DNA from: Glycomyces harbinensis
GTDB taxonomy: Bacteria; Actinomycetota; Actinomycetes; Mycobacteriales; Micromonosporaceae
Assembly (NCBI RefSeq): GCF_900101745.1
Contig: NZ_FNAD01000001.1
Span: 744,001-808,000, forward strand
Reading direction: 5' to 3'
Length of the DNA stretch: 64,000 nt
In this document: in pieces, positions 18,762 to 27,235 of the stretch
How the letters are laid out: every line of letters begins with the position of its first letter
Numbering within the stretch: position 1 is the first letter of the stretch
Position numbers and translations under genes: made by a program
The notes under the pieces: generated by a model
What the model was told of the DNA's origin: nothing
The model's database searches: none
The model's input: the letters and a program-made list of their open reading frames with translations, nothing else

Positions 18762-21308
18762 GTGCCACGTGGACAACTGCGGATCTACCTCGGCGCCGCC
18801 CCCGGGGTCGGCAAGACCTTCGCCGCGCTCGAGGAGGCCCACCGCCGGGCCGAGCGCGGCACCGACGTCGTGGTCGGCTTCGTCGAGACCCACGGGCGGC
18901 CCGCGACGGCCGGCCTCGTCGGCGACCTCGAAGTCGTCCGGCGCCGCCCCATCGAGTACCGCGGCTCCGCGTTCGAGGAGTTCGACGTCGACGCCGTCAT
19001 CGCGCGCGCGCCGGCGGTCGCCCTGGTGGACGAGCTCGCGCACACCAACGTGCCCGGCTCGCGCAACGACAAGCGCTGGCAGGACATCGACGAGCTGCTC
19101 GACGCCGGGATCGACGTCATCTCCACGGTCAACGTGCAGCACCTCGAATCCCTCAACGACGTCGTCGCCCAGATCACCGGCGTGCCGCAGCGCGAGACCG
19201 TCCCCGACGAGGTCGTGCGCCGCGCCGACCAGGTCGAACTCGCCGACATCACCCCCGAGGCCCTGCGCCGGCGCATGGTCCACGGCAACGTCTACCCGCC
19301 CGAGAAGGTCGACGCGGCCCTGTCCAACTACTTCCGGGTCGGCAACCTGACCGCGCTGCGCGAGATCGCGCTGCTGTGGCTGGCCGACAAGGTCGAGGAC
19401 CAGCTGGAGCAGTACCGCGAGGACCAGCACATCACCGCCACCTGGGAGTCCAAGGAGCGCGTGGTCGTGGCGCTGTCCGGCGGCGACGAGGGCGACACGC
19501 TCATCCGCCGGGCCGCGCGCATCGCCGCCCGCTCCGGCGGCGCGGACCTCAAGGCCGTCTACGTCGCCTCGGGCGACGGCCTCACCAGCGCCCGCTCCGC
19601 CCGCAACCTCGCCCGCCAGCGCAACCTCGTCGAAGACCTCGGCGGGTCCTACCACCAGGTGGTGGGCGACTCGATCTCCGAGGCGCTGCTGGAGTTCGCG
19701 CAGGGCGTGAACGCGACCCAGCTGGTGCTCGGGGCCTCCCGGCGGGGCCGGTTCGCGCAGATGCTCTCGCGCGGCGTCGGCGTGACGACCACGGCGCAGT
19801 CGGGGAAGATCGACGTGCACCTGGTCAGCCACGAGCGGGTCGCCACGGTCAAGCGCACCCGCTCGGGCCGCGGGGTCATCGACTCCGGGCGCCGCCGCCT
19901 CGGGCTGATCCTGGCGCTCGTGGGGATCCCGGCGCTCGTGGCGGCGCTGGAGCCGTTCCACGAGGAGCTGTCGCTGACGACGATCATCCTCATCGTCCTG
20001 ACGGCGGTCATGGGCCTGACGCTGACCGGCGGCATGTGGCCGGCGCTGCTGGCGGCGCTCATCGGGTTCTTCCTGCTCAACTACTTCTTCACCGAGCCGT
20101 ACTACCACTTCAAGGTCAACGACCAGGAGCAGTTCATCGCGCTGGTCATCTTCGTGGCGCTCGCGCTGGGCGGGGCGAGCGTGGTGAACGTGTCGGCGGC
20201 GCGGGCGCGGCTGGCGGCGCGGGCCAGCGCGGAGGCGCAGACCCTGGCGACGCTGGCGGGCAACGTGCTGCGCGGCGGCAACCGCCTCGCGGACCTGCTG
20301 GAGCAGCTGCGGGAGACGTTCGCGCTGGACTCGGTGACGCTCCTGGAGCGGACCGAGCCGGGGGCCGGTCCGGCCGAGCGGCACGACGCGAAGGTGTGGC
20401 GGGCGGTGGCCTGCGCGGGCGAGGCGTGCGGGAGCCCGGGGGCTGCGGAGAACGACGTGCCGATCAACGACGACCTGGCGCTGGCGCTGCGGGGGCACAC
20501 GCTGCGGGCGGCGGACCGGCGCATCGCGCAGGCGTTCGCGATGCACGCGGCGGCGGCGCTGGAGCAGGAGCGGCTGGAGCGCCAGGCCGCGGCGGTGCAG
20601 CGGCTGACGGACACCGACAAGATGCGGACGGCGCTGCTGGCGGCGGTCTCGCACGACCTGCGGACGCCGCTGGCGTCGGTGCGGGTGGCGGTGACGAGCC
20701 TGCGGTCCACCGGGGAGCTGTTCACGCCCGCGGAGCGGGCGGAGCTGCTGGAGTCGGCCGAGTTGTCGCTGACCCGGTTGACGGGGCTGGTGGACAACCT
20801 GCTGGACATGAGCCGGCTCCAGGCGGGGGTGCTGGGCGCGAACCCGGTGCCGATCGCGCTGGACGAGGCGGTGCCGATCGCGCTCGACGAGATCGGCGAG
20901 GCGGCGGCGGACGTGCGGTTGGACGTGGCGCCGGACCTGCCGGAGGTCGCGGCCGATCCTGGTCTGCTGCAGCGGATTCTGGTGAACGTCATCGCGAACG
21001 CGCTGCGCTTCAGCCCCGAGGGCCGGCCGCCGCGGGTGACGGCGGGGGCGCGCGGCCCGGTGGTGGAGCTGCGGGTGGTGGACCGCGGTCCGGGCGTGCC
21101 CGATGAGGACCGCGAGACGATGTTCACGCCGTTCCAGCGTCTCGGGGATCGCGACAACACCACCGGGGTGGGGCTGGGGCTGGCGCTCTCGCGGGGGCTG
21201 GCCGAGGCGATGGGCGGTTCGCTGAATCCGGAGGCGACGCCGGGCGGGGGTCTGACGATGGTGCTGGCACTGCCGCGAACGGGTGCGGAACTGGAGGAGA
21301 AGGCGTGA
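18762..21308 (+). CDS. kdpD: Sensor histidine kinase KdpD
   Basis: This is the membrane sensor kinase that controls kdp expression under K+ limitation, 848 residues. The KdpD domain opens RGQLRIYLGAAPGVGKT, with a Walker A-like motif at about residues 10-18 and VDELAHTNVPGSRN after it. A Usp-like region follows. Four closely spaced membrane helices lie near residues 375-480, then a GAF-like region and the kinase core. The core has VSHDLRTPL (H631), the N box NVIANALRFSPEG and the glycine boxes GPGVPDEDRE and GVGLGLALS. The GTG start at 18762 fits the family N terminus. It overlaps kdpE by GTGA. Unusually, it is about 14 kb from kdpABC. Confidence 0.97.
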   Translation: MPRGQLRIYLGAAPGVGKTFAALEEAHRRAERGTDVVVGFVETHGRPATAGLVGDLEVVRRRPIEYRGSAFEEFDVDAVIARAPAVALVDELAHTNVPGSRNDKRWQDIDELLDAGIDVISTVNVQHLESLNDVVAQITGVPQRETVPDEVVRRADQVELADITPEALRRRMVHGNVYPPEKVDAALSNYFRVGNLTALREIALLWLADKVEDQLEQYREDQHITATWESKERVVVALSGGDEGDTLIRRAARIAARSGGADLKAVYVASGDGLTSARSARNLARQRNLVEDLGGSYHQVVGDSISEALLEFAQGVNATQLVLGASRRGRFAQMLSRGVGVTTTAQSGKIDVHLVSHERVATVKRTRSGRGVIDSGRRRLGLILALVGIPALVAALEPFHEELSLTTIILIVLTAVMGLTLTGGMWPALLAALIGFFLLNYFFTEPYYHFKVNDQEQFIALVIFVALALGGASVVNVSAARARLAARASAEAQTLATLAGNVLRGGNRLADLLEQLRETFALDSVTLLERTEPGAGPAERHDAKVWRAVACAGEACGSPGAAENDVPINDDLALALRGHTLRAADRRIAQAFAMHAAAALEQERLERQAAAVQRLTDTDKMRTALLAAVSHDLRTPLASVRVAVTSLRSTGELFTPAERAELLESAELSLTRLTGLVDNLLDMSRLQAGVLGANPVPIALDEAVPIALDEIGEAAADVRLDVAPDLPEVAADPGLLQRILVNVIANALRFSPEGRPPRVTAGARGPVVELRVVDRGPGVPDEDRETMFTPFQRLGDRDNTTGVGLGLALSRGLAEAMGGSLNPEATPGGGLTMVLALPRTGAELEEKA

Positions 21309-21979
21309 TCAAGGTGCTGGTGGTGGACGACGAGCCGCAGATCGCCCGGGCGCTGCGGATCAATCTGGCGGCGCACGGCTACGAGGTGAGCACGGCGTCG
21401 GACGGCGCGCAGGCGCTCAGGGCGGCGGCGGCGATCGTCCCGGACCTGGTGGTGCTGGACCTGGGGCTGCCGGACATGGACGGCACCGAGGTGATCGCGG
21501 GGCTGCGGGGCTGGACGAAGGCGCCGATCCTGGTCTTGTCGGGCCGGGCCGCGAGCGCGGAGAAGATCGCGGCGCTCGACGCGGGCGCGGACGACTACGT
21601 GACGAAGCCGTTCGACATCGGGGAGCTGCTGGCGAGGGTGCGGGCGGCGACGCGCCGCAGCGGCCCGGGGGCGGACTCGCCGGTGACGGAGATCGGCGGC
21701 GCCACTGTGGACCTGGCGGCGCGGGAGGTGCACCGGGGCGGCGAGGAGATCCGGTTGACGCCGACGGAGTGGCAGCTGCTGGAGGTGCTGCTGCGCAACC
21801 CGGGCAAGCTCGTGGGCCAGCGCGAGCTGCTGCACCGGGTGTGGGGCCCGAACTACGACCGGGAGACGAACTACCTGCGCCAGTACATGGCGCAGTTGCG
21901 CAAGAAGCTGGAGGAGGACCCGGCCCGGCCGGCGCATCTGCTGACGGAGCCGGGCATGGGGTACCGCTTCCGGCCGTGA
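21305..21979 (+). CDS. kdpE: Response regulator KdpE
   Basis: This is an OmpR-type response regulator of 224 residues and partner of KdpD. The receiver domain has DDEP near residue 8, the phosphorylated aspartate D52 in VVLDLGLPDMDG, and the lysine in YVTKPF. The C-terminal winged helix ends NYLRQYMAQLRKKLEEDP and LTEPGMGYRF, characteristic of KdpE. The GTG start overlaps the kdpD stop. It should activate the kdp promoter left of this window. Confidence 0.97.
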   Translation: MIKVLVVDDEPQIARALRINLAAHGYEVSTASDGAQALRAAAAIVPDLVVLDLGLPDMDGTEVIAGLRGWTKAPILVLSGRAASAEKIAALDAGADDYVTKPFDIGELLARVRAATRRSGPGADSPVTEIGGATVDLAAREVHRGGEEIRLTPTEWQLLEVLLRNPGKLVGQRELLHRVWGPNYDRETNYLRQYMAQLRKKLEEDPARPAHLLTEPGMGYRFRP

Positions 21980-22004
21980 GCCGGCGTCGCGGCGATGACC
22001 CCTT

Positions 22005-24443
22005 TCAGCGGAGCAGGGCGGTGTGGGTGGCTCCGCGCGAGCCGCCGACGGCGATCGTCAGCTTCGGGCGGTCGCCGGGTTCGGCGGTGACGGTGTCGTC
22101 GGATTCGACCAGTTCGCTTGCGGGGTAAGGCAGTTCGATGGTGACGGTCTCGGCGGTGCGGCCGGGGTCGGCGACCGAGACGTTGATGCCGTCTCCGGTG
22201 CGCCGGACCAGCACCGAGGCGGGCCCGTCGCAGGCCAGTCCCCCGGCCTCGCCGGCCTGCCAGAAGTGGGCGGCGATCAGCCCGGCCGACGGCGACTCGA
22301 CCGCCTGCACGGTGGTGGTGTTGGCGAGGACTTCGACGGCGGGCGCCTCGGCCCAGGCCGCGGTCTCGTCCTCGGTCGCCTTGGGCAGCAGCGTGTACGC
22401 GTAGGCGGCGTCGGCGGGCGAGACGCCGTGGTCGTACCAGAGGGAGGCGTAGCGGCGGGTGTGGGCCGTGAGGTCGCCGCCGCCGGTCGTGGCGCCCTGC
22501 TCGATGTCGTTCCAGGCCCCGGTGCGCACTTCGCGCGCGGCGGTCAGGCCGGTCGATCCCGAGGGGAAGACGTACCCGGCCACGCCGGGCAGGTGGGCCC
22601 AGCGGGCGCCTTCGATCGCGGTGGTCAGGTCGCCGTCGCCGGAGGGGGCGACGCCGTCGACGGTGATGCGGCGGTCGCCGTCGCCGTGCCGGTTGCGGTG
22701 CTCCACCGTGGTCTGCACGGTACGGCCGTCGTAGGCGGTGATGCCGGCGCCGAGCGCGGTGATCGCGTCGCCGACGACGAACCAGGATTTCTTGGCGCGC
22801 AGGGAGGAGCCTTCGGCGATGAGGTCCATGGCGGCGACGGCGTGGCGCTCCCCCAGGACCGCGCCGCCGGCGACGTCGTTGGCGGGCAGGTGGAACGGGT
22901 CCTCGTCGGCGCCGCGGGGCTCTCGCGCGCGGGTGTCCACGGTGGTGCCCGGCAGCCGGTGGGGGTCGGCGGTGGGCCAGAACGCGTCGCTGTACTGCAC
23001 GGGGTCCTCGGGCAGGTAGAGGTACGCCATCCCGTCGCCGGTGTACCAGCCGCGCAGGTTCTCGCCGTTGCCCGTCTCGTAGGCCGCGACGCGGTTGGAG
23101 GACATCGACAGCGCCCAGGACCAGCCGGGCCGGCGCACCACGAGGCGGTCCATCCCGGCGAACACGCGCGTGTAGTCGGGGCGGGGGGCGGCCTCGAGGG
23201 AGTCGTCGGCGAGCACGGTCTTGGCGCGCCGCACGGCGGCGACGCCGGCCGTCTCGAAGTACGGCAGGTCCTGCGCCGAGCGCTCGATCCAGCCTTTGAC
23301 GAGCGCGTGCCAGCGGCTGCGGTAGTCGTCCGGGGCGATCTCGGCCAGCTGCGTCACGGCGCCGACGAGGTCGACGGCGCTGTGGGAGTCCTGCTGGCGG
23401 GGCCGGGCGATGCTGCGGCCGCGCACGCAGTCCATGAGGAGGCCGTCTTCGACGAACGGCGCGAAGGCGTGCTCCACGGCGTCGAGCAGGACGGGCAGGT
23501 CGGGGTCGGTGACCTCGCCGACCGAGCCGGCGAGCAGGGCGGTCGCGAACCCGGCCGAGTCGAGGAGCGTGGTCCCGTAGGCGCCGGTGTAGGCCACGGT
23601 GCCGTGCTGGATGAACGAGCCGTCGGCGTGGAAGCCGTCGCCGGACTCGACGGTGCGGAACAGGCCGTGCTCGCCGTCGCCTTCGGTGTCGGACAGGCCG
23701 TCCCGGGCGAGGCGGAGTTTGGCGGGCTCCTCGCCGACGATGCCGCGCAGCGCGAGGATCGCGGCCTTGTCGGCGCGGTTCGCGCCGGTCTCGCTCTCGT
23801 CGGGGGCGGTGAGGCGCACGGAGGCGTCGGGGCACCACCGGTCGACGGTGTCGAGGTAGTGCCTCAGGTGCGCCGGGGGGATCTCCTCGCGCAGGAGCAC
23901 GCAGGTGCGCATGAGCGACCAGGGCGAGCCGATCTCCCACCAGTACCAGTTGCCGGACTGCTCGGCGTCCTCATTGAAGGCCTCCTGGTACAGGAAGGAG
24001 AGCGCCTCGGTCACGGCGCCGGCGACCGCTTCGTCCCCGTACTGGTCGGCACCGGGGGTGGCCCAGGCCAGCGCGAGGCGGAACAGCCGCGAGTAGGCGG
24101 TGTTGAAGCCGGCGGGGTCGGCGGCCGGTCCGAGGTCGGACCAGAGGGTCGTGCGGCTTCCCCTGAGGTCCATGGAGCCGAGGAAGCCGGCCGCCGCGGC
24201 GGAGACGGACGTGAGGGAGGCGGTGTAGTCCTCGTCGTCGGGGTCGACGTCGCCGCCGGTGATGAGCGTGCGGGCGCGGTCGATCAAGGAGGGGAAGGCG
24301 ACGCCGGTGCCGGGGCGGGACAGGGTGCCGCTGGTCTCCCCGCGGCTCATCGCGAGCAGGCCCGCGGCGACGGCCGCTCCGGACAGTCCGAGGCCGCCGC
24401 CGATGAGCAGGCGCCGGGTCAAGGCGGTCGTGCGAGGCGGCAT
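22005..24443 (-). CDS. Secreted polysaccharide lyase family 8 protein
   Basis: This is a hyaluronate/chondroitin/xanthan lyase-type enzyme of 812 residues, cleaving acidic polysaccharides by beta-elimination. The N terminus TRRLLIGGGLGLSGAAVAAGLL looks like a signal sequence, possibly Tat. The alpha-barrel domain carries the expected catalytic residues: TGANRADK (N222), IQHG (H280) and GAYG (Y289). The central signature NGENLRGWYTGDGMAYLY is typical of PL8. The C-terminal beta domains follow. The start is ATG 24443; the gene is 107 bp downstream of egtA on the same strand but functionally unrelated to it. The exact substrate is not determinable here. Confidence 0.92.
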   Translation of the reverse strand: MPPRTTALTRRLLIGGGLGLSGAAVAAGLLAMSRGETSGTLSRPGTGVAFPSLIDRARTLITGGDVDPDDEDYTASLTSVSAAAAGFLGSMDLRGSRTTLWSDLGPAADPAGFNTAYSRLFRLALAWATPGADQYGDEAVAGAVTEALSFLYQEAFNEDAEQSGNWYWWEIGSPWSLMRTCVLLREEIPPAHLRHYLDTVDRWCPDASVRLTAPDESETGANRADKAAILALRGIVGEEPAKLRLARDGLSDTEGDGEHGLFRTVESGDGFHADGSFIQHGTVAYTGAYGTTLLDSAGFATALLAGSVGEVTDPDLPVLLDAVEHAFAPFVEDGLLMDCVRGRSIARPRQQDSHSAVDLVGAVTQLAEIAPDDYRSRWHALVKGWIERSAQDLPYFETAGVAAVRRAKTVLADDSLEAAPRPDYTRVFAGMDRLVVRRPGWSWALSMSSNRVAAYETGNGENLRGWYTGDGMAYLYLPEDPVQYSDAFWPTADPHRLPGTTVDTRAREPRGADEDPFHLPANDVAGGAVLGERHAVAAMDLIAEGSSLRAKKSWFVVGDAITALGAGITAYDGRTVQTTVEHRNRHGDGDRRITVDGVAPSGDGDLTTAIEGARWAHLPGVAGYVFPSGSTGLTAAREVRTGAWNDIEQGATTGGGDLTAHTRRYASLWYDHGVSPADAAYAYTLLPKATEDETAAWAEAPAVEVLANTTTVQAVESPSAGLIAAHFWQAGEAGGLACDGPASVLVRRTGDGINVSVADPGRTAETVTIELPYPASELVESDDTVTAEPGDRPKLTIAVGGSRGATHTALLR

Positions 24444-24550
24444 CCGTGTCCAAATCAGGCGGTGGCAGGGTCGCGCTCATGGTAGCCGTGGTCGACGCGC
24501 GCGACCGAACATGAATGCGCCTCGGTGACGCGGGGCTCCCTGGGACGCCG

Positions 24551-25801
24551 TCAGTCGCGGCGGGCCCCGCCGGTGACGAGGTCGTCGGCCCTGGTGCGGC
24601 CGCGGGTCACGAAGGATTCGGTGAACTCGTGCACGACGGCGGCGATCTCGGGGTCGGTCTGGGCGTCCCGCGCGGCGGTGAAGCAGGACGCGGCCGCTTC
24701 GGCGAGCGGCGCGTCGTGGAGGGCCGCGGTGGCGGCCCGGAGATAGAGGTCGGGGGTGCTCGCGTTGCGCCACAAGGGTTCGAGGGCCTCTCGGGCGGCC
24801 GCGTTCGCGGCCGGGTCGTCGAAGAGGGCCCTGGCGACGGCGACGGGTGCGACCCAGTCGCGGCCGGGCTGGGCGTCGATCATGCGCAGTTCGAGGTAGG
24901 CGCCGCGCGGCCGCACGGGCGGGAAGAGGGTCGAGAGGTGGTAGACGAGGTCGTCGAGCACGGGCGGGCGCGGGCCGGCGCCGCGGATCCAGGCGCGGAA
25001 CGTCAGGCCGCGCGGGACGGTCCAGCGGCCGGGCCCGCGGACGGCCATGACGCGGGCGTCGAGGGCGTACCGGGCCCAGTCGGCGCGCGGGTCCCCGTGC
25101 GGGTCGGGCCGCTGCGACACGGCGCGGGAGCGGCTGTGGTCGATCGCGGCCCACACGTGCTGGCGGGTCGAGCGCCACAGGCCGGGCTCGCCGCGGCGCA
25201 GCGGGGAGTTGGCGAACGCGGCGATGAAGACCGGGGCGAGGCGGTGGGCGAGATCCCAGCGCTCGGCGAGGCCGCCGGGCCCGGGGCCGTCGGTCCCGGT
25301 GTCGAGGCAGACCTGGACGGAGGCGGTGTTGGCCATCATCCAGCGCCCGGCCCGGCCGTCCTGGTCGAACAGCTCCTCCATGGCCTGGTAGCGCGGGCTG
25401 CGCAGGACCCTGCGGGGCAGGCGGACCGGGTCGAGGCCGAGGCCGAGGAGTTCGAGGCCCTCGCGACCGAGGGCCGCCGCGACGCGGGCGCGGTCGGCTT
25501 CGAGGTCGTCGAAGCACTCGCGCACGGTGGCCCTGGGATGGGTGCTCAGTTCGAGGGCGCCGCCGGGTTCGAAGCTGAGCCGGGTACATCGCGGCAGGGC
25601 GTCCCGGACGCCGAGGACGGCCCTGACCGACTCGGGGTCGATGCGGCGGCGGCGGTCGGCGGTGCCGGTGACCAGCCATTCGACTTCGGCTCCGATGCGC
25701 GCGGGCGCGGTGGGGCGGAAGCCTTCGGCGGCGATGTGGTCGAAGGCCGCGTCCTCGGTGAGGGGGACGGCGGTGCGGTCGCGGAGCGAGGCGTCGGGCA
25801 T
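24551..25801 (-). CDS. egtA: Glutamate-cysteine ligase, EgtA type
   Basis: This ligase of 416 residues makes gamma-glutamylcysteine from glutamate and cysteine, the sulfur donor for ergothioneine in actinobacteria. Family features include IGAEVEWLV, LSFEPGGALELSTHP, RWMMANTASVQVCLD and AYLELRMIDAQPGRDW. The start is ATG 25801 with GGAGG at 4-nt spacing. No egtBCDE genes are near. Its promoter region carries a sulfur-block palindrome (25819-25843), and it lies downstream of the Rrf2 regulator on the same strand, so it probably belongs to the local sulfur regulon. A generic GCS2-type ligase is the alternative call. Confidence 0.88.
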   Translation of the reverse strand: MPDASLRDRTAVPLTEDAAFDHIAAEGFRPTAPARIGAEVEWLVTGTADRRRRIDPESVRAVLGVRDALPRCTRLSFEPGGALELSTHPRATVRECFDDLEADRARVAAALGREGLELLGLGLDPVRLPRRVLRSPRYQAMEELFDQDGRAGRWMMANTASVQVCLDTGTDGPGPGGLAERWDLAHRLAPVFIAAFANSPLRRGEPGLWRSTRQHVWAAIDHSRSRAVSQRPDPHGDPRADWARYALDARVMAVRGPGRWTVPRGLTFRAWIRGAGPRPPVLDDLVYHLSTLFPPVRPRGAYLELRMIDAQPGRDWVAPVAVARALFDDPAANAAAREALEPLWRNASTPDLYLRAATAALHDAPLAEAAASCFTAARDAQTDPEIAAVVHEFTESFVTRGRTRADDLVTGGARRD

Positions 25802-25818
25802 GCGGACCTCCGAGTCAA

Positions 25819-25843
25819 TATTCCTATCTAATCAATAGGATAT
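25819..25843. promoter_or_regulatory. Sulfur-regulon palindrome, site 1 (upstream of egtA)
   Basis: TATTCCTAT-N7-ATAGGATAT, a 9-7-9 inverted repeat, lies 18 bp upstream of the egtA start and downstream of the rrf2 stop. The same layout recurs at 26384, 27194 and 35726. The Rrf2 protein next door is the natural candidate to bind it. Confidence 0.7.
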
Positions 25844-25878
25844 ATAGATATTACGGCCCGCGTGCTCGGCGCGCAAGC

Positions 25879-26334
25879 TCAACGCGGCATCCAGGCGTCC
25901 TCCTCGGCTGTCAATTCGGCGACACGGAGCGGGAACTCGCCGGTCGCGGCCTGGGCGAGGGAGACGCCGTCGAAGACCGAGCGCACGGCCGCGCGGGCCG
26001 CGACCCACAGCCGCGGCAGGTTCACAGCGGCGCCTTCGTAACTGGTCTCCTCGGGACGGCGCCCGCGGATCTCGGACAGGGGGCCGTCGACGGCGCGCAG
26101 CACCTCCCCCACCGATATGTCCTCGGGCGCGCGCGAGAGGCGGTAGCCGCCCTCGACCCCGCGCACGGAGTCGACGAGATGGGCCCTGCGGAGGTCGCCG
26201 AGGATCACCTCGGCGAACTTGCGCGGCAGCTCCTGCGCCGCGGCCAGGGTGCTCGCGGAGATGGTGCGCGGATGGCCGTGGGCCAGGGTGACGCTGATGC
26301 GGACGGCGTACTCGCCGCGTGCGGAGACCTGCAT
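25879..26334 (-). CDS. Rrf2-family transcriptional regulator without cysteines (CymR-like)
   Basis: This is a winged-helix regulator of 151 residues, the family's usual length. The Rrf2 layout is clear: GEYAVRISVTLA, LAAAQELPRKFAEVILGDLRRAHLVDSVRGVEGGYRLSR, ISVGEVLRAVDG. The protein has no cysteine at all, so it cannot hold an Fe-S cluster as IscR or NsrR do. In that respect it resembles CymR, the cysteine-metabolism repressor of Firmicutes. It is divergent from the first leader peptide and upstream of egtA, with a matching palindrome on each side. Start ATG 26334 follows AGGGAG. Regulation of sulfur genes is inferred from this context. Confidence 0.9.
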   Translation of the reverse strand: MQVSARGEYAVRISVTLAHGHPRTISASTLAAAQELPRKFAEVILGDLRRAHLVDSVRGVEGGYRLSRAPEDISVGEVLRAVDGPLSEIRGRRPEETSYEGAAVNLPRLWVAARAAVRSVFDGVSLAQAATGEFPLRVAELTAEEDAWMPR

Positions 26335-26383
26335 GGAGCCCGGCTCCCTTCATGAGTCTGGGGCTTGGCGGATACGTGCCCTT

Positions 26384-26408
26384 GAATCCTACTTGATAGA
26401 TAGGATAT
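26384..26408. promoter_or_regulatory. Sulfur-regulon palindrome, site 2 (rrf2 / leader peptide 1)
   Basis: GAATCCTAC-N7-ATAGGATAT has the same 9-7-9 spacing as sites 1, 3 and 5. It lies between rrf2 (minus) and the first leader peptide (plus). Its right half overlaps a -10-like TATGCT (26406-26411) exactly 7 nt before the leader GTG, so a bound repressor would cover the promoter. It could also give rrf2 autoregulation. Confidence 0.7.
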
Positions 26409-26417
26409 GCTTTCGGG

Positions 26418-26540
26418 GTGAACCGCACCTGCGAACGAGCGATGCCGAGGTGGACCAGACGGCGCCACATCGACTTCGCGCGCAGCGATTCGGCCCTGTG
26501 TCGCCCGGGCGACGCCGTCGGTGCCGACGCGGTTCGCTGA
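26418..26540 (+). CDS. Putative cysteine-type leader peptide 1
   Basis: This is a 40-codon ORF reading from GTG 26418 with an internal in-frame ATG at 26442. It contains TRRRHIDFARSDSALCR, with cysteines at residues 5 and 28. Short peptides with the RRxID..R..SA.C pattern occur upstream of sulfur-assimilation genes in other actinobacteria; this is from memory and not searched. No ribosome site is visible. The GTG lies 7 nt after a -10-like hexamer, so the transcript is probably leaderless. It precedes the orphan winged-helix gene by 91 bp. The likely role is translation-coupled sensing of cysteine supply. Confidence 0.7.
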   Translation: MNRTCERAMPRWTRRRHIDFARSDSALCRPGDAVGADAVR

Positions 26541-26631
26541 GCCCACAAGGCAATCGAACGCGCTCGGCAGCGCATCCGACCACGCCGCCCACTCCGGAAT
26601 CCCACCAGACACCGAACGCGAAGGCGCTGCC

Positions 26632-27192
26632 ATGACTCCCGTCCAGACCCGCACCCGTCCCCCGGTCCACCGCCGCTCCGGCACCGCGACCATCACCGTC
26701 ACGGTCGAGATCCCGACCGACGACCCGCGCCTGGCGCGGCGCCTGACCGCCGCGCTCGGCGTGCTCGCCCAGGGCGGCGGCCGCGTCGCGGTGGCCGCCG
26801 AGGGCGTCCCGGCGCTCGCCGAGGCGCCGGCCGCGCCCGAGCGCAGCCCCGCGCTCGTCATCGACGTGCCCGGCCGCGAGGTCCTCATCCACGGCGAAGC
26901 GGTCGCCTTGACCCGCTTGGAGTTCGAGCTCCTGGCGTTCCTCGCGCGCTACCCCGGTATGGTCCACACCCGGACCGAACTGCTCCAGTACGTCTGGGAC
27001 GCACCGGACACGGGGCTGCCGGGCCGCACCGTCGACGTCCACGTGCGGCGCCTGCGCGCCAAACTCGCCGAGTTCGACGCGCTGGTCGCGACCGTGCGCG
27101 GGGTCGGCTACCGCTTCACGCGCAGCCGGGACGTGGAGTACCGCGGCACCGCCGGGGCCTCGCCCGCCGACGACCGGCTTCTCAGCATCTAA
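26632..27192 (+). CDS. Orphan OmpR-type winged-helix DNA-binding protein
   Basis: This is a 186-residue protein with an OmpR/PhoB-type DNA-binding domain at about residues 85-170 (RLEFELLAFLARYPGMVHTRTELLQYVW, TVDVHVRRLRAKL, VRGVGYRF). There is no receiver domain in front. Instead there are about 80 residues with a predicted strand (TATITVTVEIP) and an Ala-rich stretch, matching nothing I recognise. The ATG at 26632 follows GAAGG. It is the only gene between leader peptide 1 and the second leader-controlled operon. A role as a dedicated sulfur regulator is inferred from position only. Confidence 0.8.
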   Translation: MTPVQTRTRPPVHRRSGTATITVTVEIPTDDPRLARRLTAALGVLAQGGGRVAVAAEGVPALAEAPAAPERSPALVIDVPGREVLIHGEAVALTRLEFELLAFLARYPGMVHTRTELLQYVWDAPDTGLPGRTVDVHVRRLRAKLAEFDALVATVRGVGYRFTRSRDVEYRGTAGASPADDRLLSI

Positions 27193-27193
27193 G

Positions 27194-27218
27194 AACTCCT
27201 AGTATTTCTATAGGAATA
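27194..27218. promoter_or_regulatory. Sulfur-regulon palindrome, site 3 (before leader peptide 2)
   Basis: AACTCCTAG-N7-ATAGGAATA repeats the 9-7-9 layout. It overlaps a second, 20-bp near-perfect palindrome, AGTATTTCTATAGGAATACT (27201-27220). A -10-like TAGTGT (27223-27228) follows, 7 nt before the ATG of leader peptide 2. It should control the whole sulfonate operon downstream. Confidence 0.72.
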
Positions 27219-27235
27219 CTGTTAGTGTTGTCGGC

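Noticed and set aside
26521-26631. Upstream extension of the orphan winged-helix gene to GTG 26521
   Set aside because: This extension overlaps the end of leader peptide 1 in another frame and has no ribosome site; ATG 26632 has GAAGG in front.
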